Positions 41,558 to 49,805 of a DNA stretch of 64,000 bases are shown here, piece by piece. How positions within the stretch are numbered: position 1 is the stretch's first letter; each line of letters begins with the position of its first letter. The notes under the pieces are model-generated. The model was given only the letters and a program-made list of their open reading frames with translations. It was not told the DNA's origin and did not search any database. This DNA is from Flectobacillus longus (GTDB lineage: Bacteria; Bacteroidota; Bacteroidia; Cytophagales; Spirosomataceae). Location of the stretch: positions 124,001 to 188,000 of the forward strand of contig NZ_JASHIC010000007.1 in assembly GCF_030056705.1 (NCBI RefSeq), given 5' to 3'. The translations under genes and the position numbers were made by a program.

Positions 41558-41690
41558 TAAGTTAGTGGGAAAAATAAAATAATTTTACCCGCTTTAAAAT
41601 CAAGGCTTTATGTATTAGGCTAAAAGTATTTCTCATAAAATAAGTAAATCATTTTGCCTAATGCTTACCGCTTAAAGCGTACTAATGCAA
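41558..41690 (+). repeat. dispersed intergenic repeat, family A, copy 4 (reference)
   Basis: TAAGTTAGTGGG, AAAATAATTTTACCCGC, GGCTTTATGTATTAGGCTAA, TATTTCTC, AAATAAGTAAATC and TTTTGCCTAATGCTTACCGC in order. The first 110 bp align with the minus strand of 24108-24235. Confidence 0.6.
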
Positions 41691-41704
41691 AATTGCATTA
41701 GTAC
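41679..41704. repeat. perfect palindrome at the end of the GH78-like gene
   Basis: GTACTAATGCAA and TTGCATTAGTAC pair around AA, 11 bp after the stop codon of the minus-strand gene at 41716. There is no T-tract on the minus strand, so termination is uncertain. Confidence 0.6.
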
Positions 41705-41715
41705 TTACATGAGTA

Positions 41716-44106
41716 CTACAATTTGAATTGGTTCTGTCCTTTTTTAAGAATCATTGTTTTCCCCTTCCACACAAAAGTTCCTTCGACTGGACTTTCTATC
41801 TGAATTTTCCATTGATTTCCAGCTTGTAGATAATCACAAACTATTTTGCCTTGAGGATGTGGCATTTCGCCTTTAATTTGGGTCAAATTACCTAAATGAG
41901 GTTCTATTTTCACTTTAGAAAAACCTTGTGCATCAGAATCAATTCCTAATATCACTCGATAAAATTCAATATTGGGACTCGCTCCCCACGCATGACAGTC
42001 TGAACGAGCGTGTTCTATTTCTGAAATTTCTGCCCATGTAGTTAATCCTAGTTCTATATTACGTTTCCAATCGCTCAACCAAGTAATATATTCATCACCT
42101 TTTCCCGCTTTTACCAAAGCTTGGTGCAAATAATATTTAAAATAAATCGAGGCTGGTGCTAAAGATTTATCATTGAGAAGTTTATCGCTTACTTGCGCAT
42201 AATTATTTGAAGGTATTACACCCGTCAAAATACCAAGACTATTAGCATGTTGAGAGAATACATCTTTATCCTCTGTATCAGCCAATATCCCTTTTGAAGC
42301 ATCCCAATATTTTTGTAGAATCATTTTTTTCAGTTGCAAAGCCTTCTGCGCATACATCTCAGCATAAGCCTTCATGCCCAACTGACTTTCGAGGTCGGCG
42401 GCTACTTGGTACCCCCAAAGCAATTGCAAGTCCAATATAGCAGATGCGCCATTTTTGCCATAAGGTGCTTCACCATTACTCCAGCCTTTACGGTTTTCGA
42501 CCCAGTCTGTAAATACCCAATACGGAACCTTGCGTAGCGAACCTTCTGCATTTTGGTATTTTTCAAAAAACCACAAAATATTTCGTACGCCTTGCAGTTT
42601 TTCTTTGATAAAATTGGCATCGCCACGATATTTTAAATAATCCTGAAGCATACCAATATACCATAACGAAAATGTAGGTATTTGTTGGGGAGAAAAAGAA
42701 GGGTGACGGCTCAACGTAATTCCCTCTGCCATACGAGAATGTTCCATTTGATTCAAGGCATTGCGAGCCAAACGGTCATCGCCAGCATTGAAATACGATA
42801 CTAACGCTTGGATACGCGCATCGCCAATATATTGTAGCTGCTCATAATACGGACAATCCATATAAGTATCTACAGCACAAAGCCTTGCAGTACGCCAACC
42901 AATATTCAAGTAAGGTTGAAAGTCGATGGTTACACTTTGTAATTGTGCTTTCTGCGTAAAAGGAAATCCTACAAAAGTGCTTGATATTTCCTTTATAGAA
43001 AGCGGTTCTGATCCTGTCTGAATCTCTAATTGGACATATCTGAATGTTCGGTAAGTCAGCGATTCGAACACCTCCGAATCTTTTCCAGAAAGCAATACGC
43101 TATCCTTTCGACCTACAATAATTTTACCCTCAATTTCATTACGATTATTTTTCAGAATCTGTCTCTTCTTCAGTGCATCAGCATCCATGAGGGCTTCAGC
43201 ATAAGTCAAACCAACTTTGGTATCTTTTCCTTTTTGAAAAATAATTTTAGGAAAAGCATTGGTTAAAAAACCTTGATCAAGCAAAATTTTCACATGTGTA
43301 TTAGCAGGTATTTCCCAAGACACATTTTCGAGATTCTGGCTTGCAAGCGTCACTCCTTCAACTTTTCTCACTGTACCAAAATATTGTTTTTTATATTCCA
43401 TTGAAGGCAAAGTAGAAGGGACTAACATCCAATTATTAATATCTGAAATTCCTTTTGGACAAGCACCTCTCCAGCCAACTCGTTCAGCAGTAGCCCATTG
43501 AGTATCGTCAAAACTTTCTGTATTCCAGTTGGTGGGTAATGTTTTAATAAAATCCAACAATTCACCTGCACCCGCCACATAATAAGCAGGATGTCCAACG
43601 CCTTTGGCTAATGGCTGATAGGCTTGGTTCGAAAAGCTCTTCCAAGTAGGATTGGTATCCACAATCTTCTCGGCTGAGGTATTGCCTGTCAACACAAATG
43701 CGGTGCGGTGCGAAATTTGTCCTTCTGCCCTCAAATTCCCTTCGTTCCACACAATGGCAGCGATGGTATTTTTACCTTTTTTAAGATAAGGAGCAATATT
43801 TACGGTTTCGAAATTCCAATAAGACAAATCTCCTCTGGCAGGTCCTTGCGAAATGATGTTGCCATTGACATACAACTTATATCGGTTGTCTGCCGACACA
43901 TGAATGGTAAAATCTGAAGGTTGTTGAGGTAGCTCAAAGTTTTTCCGAAAATGGTACACACCATACGCTTGCGGAACTGTTTGCGGAGCTGCAATCCAAT
44001 AGGCTGACCACATTTTGTTAAGAATATCTGGATGAATTGTTTGGGCAGTCATAGCCCAACTCATACAGAGAAGTAAGAGGAGAATTTTTAAAGATTGTGT
44101 TTTCAT
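41716..44106 (-). CDS. GH78-like (alpha-L-rhamnosidase family) secreted enzyme
   Basis: A 796-residue secreted protein with a signal peptide (1-22, ending AMTAQ), an N-terminal beta domain binding sugar-like ligands (FTIHVSADNRYKLYVNGNII at about 60-80), a middle beta domain and an (alpha/alpha)6 catalytic barrel. The catalytic region reads DCPYYEQLQYIGDA with Glu422 aligning to the general acid, but it differs from the classical DCPQRDERLGW, so it is a separate subgroup whose linkage or sugar may differ. It probably works together with the neighbouring GH78 enzyme on the same glycan. Confidence 0.85.
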   Translation of the reverse strand: MKTQSLKILLLLLCMSWAMTAQTIHPDILNKMWSAYWIAAPQTVPQAYGVYHFRKNFELPQQPSDFTIHVSADNRYKLYVNGNIISQGPARGDLSYWNFETVNIAPYLKKGKNTIAAIVWNEGNLRAEGQISHRTAFVLTGNTSAEKIVDTNPTWKSFSNQAYQPLAKGVGHPAYYVAGAGELLDFIKTLPTNWNTESFDDTQWATAERVGWRGACPKGISDINNWMLVPSTLPSMEYKKQYFGTVRKVEGVTLASQNLENVSWEIPANTHVKILLDQGFLTNAFPKIIFQKGKDTKVGLTYAEALMDADALKKRQILKNNRNEIEGKIIVGRKDSVLLSGKDSEVFESLTYRTFRYVQLEIQTGSEPLSIKEISSTFVGFPFTQKAQLQSVTIDFQPYLNIGWRTARLCAVDTYMDCPYYEQLQYIGDARIQALVSYFNAGDDRLARNALNQMEHSRMAEGITLSRHPSFSPQQIPTFSLWYIGMLQDYLKYRGDANFIKEKLQGVRNILWFFEKYQNAEGSLRKVPYWVFTDWVENRKGWSNGEAPYGKNGASAILDLQLLWGYQVAADLESQLGMKAYAEMYAQKALQLKKMILQKYWDASKGILADTEDKDVFSQHANSLGILTGVIPSNNYAQVSDKLLNDKSLAPASIYFKYYLHQALVKAGKGDEYITWLSDWKRNIELGLTTWAEISEIEHARSDCHAWGASPNIEFYRVILGIDSDAQGFSKVKIEPHLGNLTQIKGEMPHPQGKIVCDYLQAGNQWKIQIESPVEGTFVWKGKTMILKKGQNQFKL

Positions 44107-44244
44107 TGGATAGTTTATTTACATTTTATCATAAATATAAAATAGCATGGCAAAATTCTATTTTATATTAGATTTATTCATAAATGTAAAAACCCTATTG
44201 GTTCCAACTGTCATTGTCAGTCCTTGTTCCAGAGACTCAGAATC

Positions 44245-44292
44245 AAAAAAAGGCTAGAAATATCACGATAGAGGTGATTTCTAGCCTTTTTT
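44245..44292 (-). terminator. rho-independent terminator after GT2 gene
   Basis: GGCTAGAAAT (44252-44261) pairs with ATTTCTAGCC, extended by ATCAC/GTGAT after a 2-nt bulge; A- and T-runs flank it. It ends the glycan locus. Confidence 0.8.
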
Positions 44293-44312
44293 AAAGAAGA
44301 AAATATTTAATT

Positions 44313-45296
44313 TTATTTAGCTTTTCCTACTATTTTCATCAGTTGCCATTTTACATTGGCATATATGCCCATGATACTATGAGGAATCACATAGTTCATC
44401 ATCACTTTTTTCAAATGCTCAGGCTTGTTTGGTCTCGAAAGTACTAATGACTTTAGGGCATAGTAACGTGATAAAATAGGATTATCACCATATTGTATCG
44501 AATTGGCGAGCATCAAATAATACCTAGCAACATTCTTGCGAACTCTTGTATGAAAACGGTAATCTAATTCTTGGTCAATGCCCTTATACATGCCAATACG
44601 ATTGAACAAAAATTCTGCATCTTGTTTGCCATCTGTAAAACTCATACCTCCTCCATTTTTACGATAAACAGACATGACATCGTTCATGTAGTAAAATTTA
44701 CCATGTTTTCCGAGCAAAATATATCTTGGAATATCGCCACTTTTAGACTCATGAAACCACTGAGGATAAGTTTTCATGATACCATGACGAAACATCACCG
44801 CAGATGTTGCCATATACCAAACTTCGTCTTCTCCTACCAAATCATCAAGCGTTGTCACAACCTTCTGATCGGGTTTGTTCACATAATCATCTGGATGTGA
44901 GCCATCTTCAAAATGAATTAAAGCATTGTGAAAACAAGCTACAAAATCTGGATTAGCATCCAAAAAATCTACTTGTTTTTGTAATTTATGAGGGTTTGTC
45001 CAATAATCATCACCATCCATAGGGGCAATATATTGTCCTTTGGCTTCTGCAAGCGTTGCCATGGTATTATTTTTCCCAAAACCACCCAAGTTTACAGGAT
45101 GCAACAAAGGTTTGATTAAATGGGGATATTTCTGTTGGTACTCTCTAATAATATCGGGAGTACTGTCAGGCGATGCGTCATCTCCGACTATTACTTCGTA
45201 TTCAAAATCAACTTGCTGATTAACAATACTATCCAGAGTTTGACGTATATAGTTTTCGTGCTTATATGTATGGACAATTACGCTTACTTTAATCAT
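44313..45296 (-). CDS. glycosyltransferase family 2
   Basis: A 327-residue GT-A fold glycosyltransferase, inverting family GT2. MIKVSVIVHTYKHENYI starts the nucleotide-binding domain, DDASPDS is at about 39-45 and the metal-binding DGDDYW at 94-99. The C-terminal part (about 220-327) is basic and helical without a clear transmembrane segment, so it is cytosolic or peripheral. It is the last gene of the glycan locus and probably adds one sugar to the repeat unit. A terminator lies upstream of it (45439-45463), so it is likely expressed from its own promoter. Confidence 0.87.
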   Translation of the reverse strand: MIKVSVIVHTYKHENYIRQTLDSIVNQQVDFEYEVIVGDDASPDSTPDIIREYQQKYPHLIKPLLHPVNLGGFGKNNTMATLAEAKGQYIAPMDGDDYWTNPHKLQKQVDFLDANPDFVACFHNALIHFEDGSHPDDYVNKPDQKVVTTLDDLVGEDEVWYMATSAVMFRHGIMKTYPQWFHESKSGDIPRYILLGKHGKFYYMNDVMSVYRKNGGGMSFTDGKQDAEFLFNRIGMYKGIDQELDYRFHTRVRKNVARYYLMLANSIQYGDNPILSRYYALKSLVLSRPNKPEHLKKVMMNYVIPHSIMGIYANVKWQLMKIVGKAK

Positions 45297-45428
45297 TGAA
45301 ATGGCTATTAAGTCGCAGTACTTAGGGAAAGAGGACGTGAATAACTTAGATTTTTACCCTTTACAACTAGTACAGATTTAATTTCTTTTTATTTAAGTGG
45401 AAAGAATCATTGTAAAATCCTTTTGTTC

Positions 45429-45463
45429 AAAAACAAAAGACCTGTGAGGAACACTCACAGGTC
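45429..45463 (-). terminator. rho-independent terminator after the glycan-locus PhyH gene
   Basis: GACCTGTGAG and CTCACAGGTC form a perfect 10-bp stem around 5 nt. On the minus strand it is followed by TTTTGTTTTTG. It separates the GT2 gene from the rest of the locus. Confidence 0.88.
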
Positions 45464-45485
45464 GGCAAAGATACGAGGAATATTG

Positions 45486-46301
45486 TTAGGCAAAAAGTTG
45501 CTCTAATTGTTCTTTCTTAGGAAAATCTGGTGTTACCAAATTTTCTTCTGGCTTGTAGATATATGGCATAGGAAATCCTCTTTCTTGGAAAGTTGGCTCG
45601 GCCATATTGTTATAACGCAATTGAATCGACCAGCGGATATTCTGTGTGATATTGTCGCCAGAACGGTGTACCAAAAACGCTGAGAAAATCAACAAGTCGC
45701 CTACTTCGAAGGAAGTTTGTACATAATCTTCTTCTGGCAAGGCATCTTGAATAGAACCTGTATAGCCAGAAGTATCTGCTTGTAACAAACCAACCGTATG
45801 ACTCGCAGGAATGATTTGTAAAGCACCCAAATCTGCATCGCAATCGACTAATGGGAACCACAAAACTACACTATCTAAAGACCCCTGACCAGTACGCCAG
45901 TCTTGGTGAGCACCCAATTTCCAGTGACTACCTCCTTTTGAAAGGTATCTACTATTGAATTGCATCGCAGGACGAACAGCAATGGTCGGAAACTCGTACC
46001 CAATTTCTTTCAATAGGTTTACAATACGCTCGTCTGTACCCAGACGATGCATCGAAATCAAGTGTTGTACTTGTTTACCTGTATTGACAAAAGAAGTGAA
46101 ATCGGCCTGAAAATAATCAAACATCGCTTTTTCGAAAGTATCACGGTCATTAATATCCACATCGATACCTACAACACGCTTGATTTGAATCGCAAAAAGC
46201 TGTCTTGCTTCTGTATAAATTTTATTGATTTCTTCTTTTGAAAAGAAGTTTTTCAAAATCAAAAATCCGTCTTTATTGAATTGTTCTTTTGAGGCTGCCA
46301 T
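45486..46301 (-). CDS. phytanoyl-CoA dioxygenase (PhyH) family protein in glycan locus
   Basis: A 271-residue Fe(II)/2-oxoglutarate oxygenase. The facial triad is H132-x-D134 (AHQDWRTG) and H212 (LVHRSGDN), with Arg223 as the likely co-substrate ligand. Its place beside sugar-modifying genes suggests that it hydroxylates a sugar, acyl or lipid group of the surface glycan; this is inference. It is more similar in layout to PhyH proteins of O-antigen and secondary-metabolite clusters than to the one at 31899. A TAATTTTG box (46353-46360 minus) upstream may give it a separate promoter. A terminator follows 23 bp after the stop. Confidence 0.85.
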   Translation of the reverse strand: MAASKEQFNKDGFLILKNFFSKEEINKIYTEARQLFAIQIKRVVGIDVDINDRDTFEKAMFDYFQADFTSFVNTGKQVQHLISMHRLGTDERIVNLLKEIGYEFPTIAVRPAMQFNSRYLSKGGSHWKLGAHQDWRTGQGSLDSVVLWFPLVDCDADLGALQIIPASHTVGLLQADTSGYTGSIQDALPEEDYVQTSFEVGDLLIFSAFLVHRSGDNITQNIRWSIQLRYNNMAEPTFQERGFPMPYIYKPEENLVTPDFPKKEQLEQLFA

Positions 46302-46408
46302 AGCTTTGTGAAATGTTTGGCTAATTGCTTAGCAATGGGTTCAACAATGGCTCAAAATTATAGTACAGGATTTGGGATTTTTATGACAAATATCAAAAGC
46401 CTGAGTGA

Positions 46409-47341
46409 CTATTTTTCTGAAACTGCATAGGCAAAACCTGATGCACCAAAGCCATTGCCATTGTACAACAAATATTTTTTGTCATTATGTTCATAATAGT
46501 GCGCATAATTTATCATGTTGTAGTCAAAATCTGCTGGATTTTCAGATTTTGCAATACCCACTAAATTATCTTTACGCTCCCATTTGATACCATCCAACGA
46601 CTCTGCATAGCCCATTCGGTAACTCTGATCACGATTAGTACGATAGTCAACCGTATGACGATATGAGTAATACATTTTGTAAATACCATCTTCCTTGAAT
46701 ACACTCGGACGACCAACTGCATGTAGAAAATCGTCAAATGCCAGTACTACATCGCCAGTCGAAGTCCAGTGAATACCATCTTTTGATTCTGCATAACGAC
46801 AGTCGTAGAACGGTTCTGGATAACCATGGATATACTCACATTTTTGACCAGAAATATGCCACATTCTCCAAACACCATTGTCATACATTACCGAAGGCTG
46901 TGCTGCCCAAATTGGATTATGAATCGAACGATCCATGATTGGACCACGGAACATTTTCTTGAAAGATAATCCTCCGTCATGACTTACAGCCAAACCCATC
47001 GACAAGCGATATGAGTTATGTGTGCGATTCCAACCTGTATAGTACAACCAAATATCTCCATTAGGCATATCGACAAACCAAGAAGGCATAGCTCCTGTTT
47101 CGTCATATTCGCCAGGACCACCCAATTCTAAGATAGGTTTATCATGAATACAGCGAATCTGTGTTGGGTCGTCATATTCTACATCGATAAACGTAGGACG
47201 AGACTGACCTTGAGAATCTCTAGTTGAGAAATATATTCTTAAAAAATCTTCGTGTTTGTACGCAAATGGAACCTGAGCATGTGATTGGCTATGCGCCAAT
47301 GAACCGTCTGGTTTATAAACTACCCCTTTTTTAACCCACAT
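46409..47341 (-). CDS. five-bladed beta-propeller glycosidase-like protein
   Basis: A protein of about 310 residues with repeated beta-propeller motifs (PFAYKHEDFLRIYFSTRD, GDIWLYYTGWNR, VWRMWHISG, IYKMYYSYRH) resembling the GH43/GH32/GH130 five-bladed propeller fold, with aspartates and glutamates at blade ends (PGEYDETGAMPSW). No signal peptide is present, so it is cytosolic. That is unusual for a glycan hydrolase and suggests a role in glycan assembly, for example a glycosyl phosphorylase or a modified transferase. The frame is open to 47410, but the ATG at 47339-47341 (MWVKKGVVYKPDG) is the natural start. No catalytic assignment is made. Confidence 0.72.
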   Translation of the reverse strand: MWVKKGVVYKPDGSLAHSQSHAQVPFAYKHEDFLRIYFSTRDSQGQSRPTFIDVEYDDPTQIRCIHDKPILELGGPGEYDETGAMPSWFVDMPNGDIWLYYTGWNRTHNSYRLSMGLAVSHDGGLSFKKMFRGPIMDRSIHNPIWAAQPSVMYDNGVWRMWHISGQKCEYIHGYPEPFYDCRYAESKDGIHWTSTGDVVLAFDDFLHAVGRPSVFKEDGIYKMYYSYRHTVDYRTNRDQSYRMGYAESLDGIKWERKDNLVGIAKSENPADFDYNMINYAHYYEHNDKKYLLYNGNGFGASGFAYAVSEK

Positions 47342-47424
47342 AATACTTCTATTTTGTATGATAAACGTAGAGTTTTGTAGCCAAAATTTTGTAAAAAATT
47401 CTAACTGCAAAACTCAAAACTCTT

Positions 47425-48309
47425 TTACGCTTTCTTTTGCGCGTTTCTTTCAGCACGAATTCTCCAGTTATCTTCAAAATCCTTTCCTGGGATTTGAAGA
47501 TTTACATTCACTTCTGGAGTTTTGTCGGTTTTCTCAAACGCCAATACGTAGTATCCAAAACCAAAAATCCAGTGTAACTCAAAATTATCAATATTTTTTG
47601 GCAGGTCTTCTAATGGTACTTGATCTGCAAACATTGGATTAGCCGACATCAAAGTTTGGTAACTTGATTGATCACGCAACCATGGAGCAACGCTTTCATC
47701 GCCTACAACTACACGACCACCCACTTTTACCACACGATTAAACTCTTCGAATGCCTCTTTGCGTTCAGAAAAAGTATTGATACCACCAAAGTGGAAAACT
47801 GCGTCAAAAGTATTGTCCTCGAAAGGCAAATACGTACCGTTGGCAATAAAATAGTTTACATCTACATCTTCTGGTTGTAGACGTTGTTTTGCTAAACGTA
47901 ACATATTTGGAGACAAATCTGACAAAAATGCTTGACCTCCAGGTGCAATTGCCTTAATAATCAGCTCAGAATCTTTACCTGTACCAGCACCCACTTCCAA
48001 GACTTTCATTCCAGGCTTTAAACCAAGAAGGTTCGTCATTTTTTGGCGAACAGTAGCCTCATCAGAATTCAAAGATTCAAATACCCAAGTTACACCACGA
48101 TCATAACGTTGATAAGCATCATTATAAGCTAATTGCTCTTTACGATCTTGCTCAAATAATTCTTTCGGATATGTCAAATCAACAATGTCGTTGATTTCAT
48201 AAGAAATGGGTTCTTCTGTCGAAGTATTATGTAATGTATTGCCATCTTCTGCCAAAACCAAAGCAGTTTTAGTTTTAGGGCAAATAAATTTTTGTTCGTA
48301 GTTACTCAT
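47425..48309 (-). CDS. class I SAM-dependent methyltransferase with Trm112-like N-terminus
   Basis: A 294-residue protein. The N-terminal 50 residues (FICPKTKTALVLAEDGNTL) resemble the small zinc-ribbon-like Trm112/UPF0434 domain. They are followed by a Rossmann methyltransferase domain with VLEVGAGTGKDSE at 103-115, the acidic FLSDLSP and the post-I region FDAVFHFGGINTF. It probably methylates a sugar or other intermediate of the glycan locus in which it sits. Only one Cys pair of a metal ribbon is visible, so metal binding is uncertain. Confidence 0.83.
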   Translation of the reverse strand: MSNYEQKFICPKTKTALVLAEDGNTLHNTSTEEPISYEINDIVDLTYPKELFEQDRKEQLAYNDAYQRYDRGVTWVFESLNSDEATVRQKMTNLLGLKPGMKVLEVGAGTGKDSELIIKAIAPGGQAFLSDLSPNMLRLAKQRLQPEDVDVNYFIANGTYLPFEDNTFDAVFHFGGINTFSERKEAFEEFNRVVKVGGRVVVGDESVAPWLRDQSSYQTLMSANPMFADQVPLEDLPKNIDNFELHWIFGFGYYVLAFEKTDKTPEVNVNLQIPGKDFEDNWRIRAERNAQKKA

Positions 48310-48339
48310 TGCGTTGCACGAATTTTTTCGTGATATGAA

Positions 48340-48999
48340 TTATAAATTAATGTCTTTACTAGAAATTTTTGCTTTCTCAGCTGGGTTTCCCTTATAAATA
48401 CTCCAAGGCTCCGTTTTCTTTCCTGTGAAGTTAGTTCCCATGGCAAACAACGTTCCTTCTGCGATATGTACACCATCACGAATGGTAGCGTTTACGCCAA
48501 AAAAGCAATAAGGCTCAACCACACAACGACCCGACAATACTACATGAGAGGTAAAATAAACGTGATCTTTTATTGTGCCATGATGTCCAATATGGTTACC
48601 GCTCCAAAGTACGACATTGTTGCCAATTGTCACAAAGGGTTGGATGGTGTTGTCTTCGAGAATAAAGCAGTTTTCGCCAATTTTGTCTGTCAAGACTGTA
48701 GCTCTTGAGCTGATATAAGATATAAATTCATATCCTAAATCTTTGGCCTCTTGATAAACTTTAGCACGAACTTGGTTCATTTTTCTTTCTGAAAGTGGAG
48801 CAAAGAACTTGTATTCATTAGTCGGATACAAAGTCGTTACTTCCTCGAAAGGTACTACTGGCAAGCCGCAAAAAGTTGGCTCTTTGATGTATTCCTTATT
48901 TACTGTAAAAGCCACAATTTCGTGGTCTGTATCAGTAGTTAAATAGTAGTGGGCGAGTTCGGCCACCAGCTCTGTTCCAAAAACAACAACTTTTGCCAT
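48340..48999 (-). CDS. NeuD/PglD-type sugar O- or N-acyltransferase
   Basis: A 219-residue protein. The N-terminal Rossmann-like part (about 1-70, KVVVFGTELVAELAHYYL) is followed by left-handed beta helix hexapeptide repeats (about 100-205) with NHIGHHGTIKDHVYF at about 135-149, matching the catalytic His region of PglD/NeuD acyltransferases. It should transfer an acyl group from acyl-CoA to the amino or hydroxyl group of a nucleotide-activated sugar. The DegT aminotransferase encoded in the same locus could make its amino-sugar substrate. Confidence 0.83.
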   Translation of the reverse strand: MAKVVVFGTELVAELAHYYLTTDTDHEIVAFTVNKEYIKEPTFCGLPVVPFEEVTTLYPTNEYKFFAPLSERKMNQVRAKVYQEAKDLGYEFISYISSRATVLTDKIGENCFILEDNTIQPFVTIGNNVVLWSGNHIGHHGTIKDHVYFTSHVVLSGRCVVEPYCFFGVNATIRDGVHIAEGTLFAMGTNFTGKKTEPWSIYKGNPAEKAKISSKDINL

Positions 49000-49077
49000 A
49001 GTTCGTTTGGTTTATTTGGTCAAAAAAGCTCAACCAGTCTGGTTAGTGTATATTCAGGTAGATTTTTGCCTTGTCAA

Positions 49078-49776
49078 TTATACCAATTCATACGAATCCA
49101 AAAATGTTTGTATTTGCTCAACAGAATTGAACATCAAAACATCAAGAATAGATAACCAAGGGACAAAGTCATTTTTTAATTGCGGATATTGAACAGGCTT
49201 ACTTTTAATAAAATTTAATTGCATTCCTTTTTCTTCAAATATCTCTTTTTGATACAGCTCAATGCCTCCAATTGGATTGATATAATGATTAGCCTTTTCT
49301 TGTAGACAGATATCTAAGATACGAGTTTGTGCTTTCAAATCGGTATTTTGGTAAATCGACGAGCTAGGAATTATCTCAGTTGTAATACCCAAATACGCAT
49401 TGATAAGCTTTAGATTTTCAACAATGATTTCAGAAAAAATTGTTTTTTCAAGTTCTAATGTTTGTTCTACTATGGGCTTTATTTGTTGGAAAAACGGGGC
49501 TTTTTTATAACTCTGCTCAAGCGTTTTAAACCATTTCGCTTTCCAAGCATCATCCCAGTTCACCTCTATCTCATTAATTAACTTATTCTGGCTGGCTTCT
49601 TTCAAAGGAATAGTAAAAAGGCTATCCTTGCCATTTACCAGAATTCTGTTGCGATTTATCCAGCCTCGGTTGATAAAATTCACATCGTCATAAATGACAA
49701 ATTTATCTACTGCTTTAATCAATTGGAAATACCCTATATATGGAAAAATATAGGGTTGCATAATCGCTAGTTTCAT
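49078..49776 (-). CDS. wbqC: WbqC family protein
   Basis: A 232-residue member of the WbqC-like family (MKLAIMQPYIFPYIGYFQLI at the N-terminus, VIYDDVNFINRGWINRNRIL near 28-47, and HYINPIGGIELY near 165). WbqC proteins are found beside amino-sugar and acyl- or peptidyl-modified glycan genes; they are thought to act as transferases or maturation factors but are not biochemically settled. Its neighbours here are an acyltransferase and an aminotransferase-containing operon, which is the usual context. It is cytosolic, with standard length. Confidence 0.88.
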   Translation of the reverse strand: MKLAIMQPYIFPYIGYFQLIKAVDKFVIYDDVNFINRGWINRNRILVNGKDSLFTIPLKEASQNKLINEIEVNWDDAWKAKWFKTLEQSYKKAPFFQQIKPIVEQTLELEKTIFSEIIVENLKLINAYLGITTEIIPSSSIYQNTDLKAQTRILDICLQEKANHYINPIGGIELYQKEIFEEKGMQLNFIKSKPVQYPQLKNDFVPWLSILDVLMFNSVEQIQTFLDSYELV

Positions 49777-49805
49777 ATCGTAAGCTTCTTCAAAACTGAA
49801 GAACT

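Noticed and set aside
45466-45473. TATCTTTG on the minus strand just upstream of the GT2 gene
   Set aside because: It overlaps the terminator stem of the PhyH gene. It could still serve the GT2 gene, but the position inside the hairpin region and lack of a -33 box make it weak.
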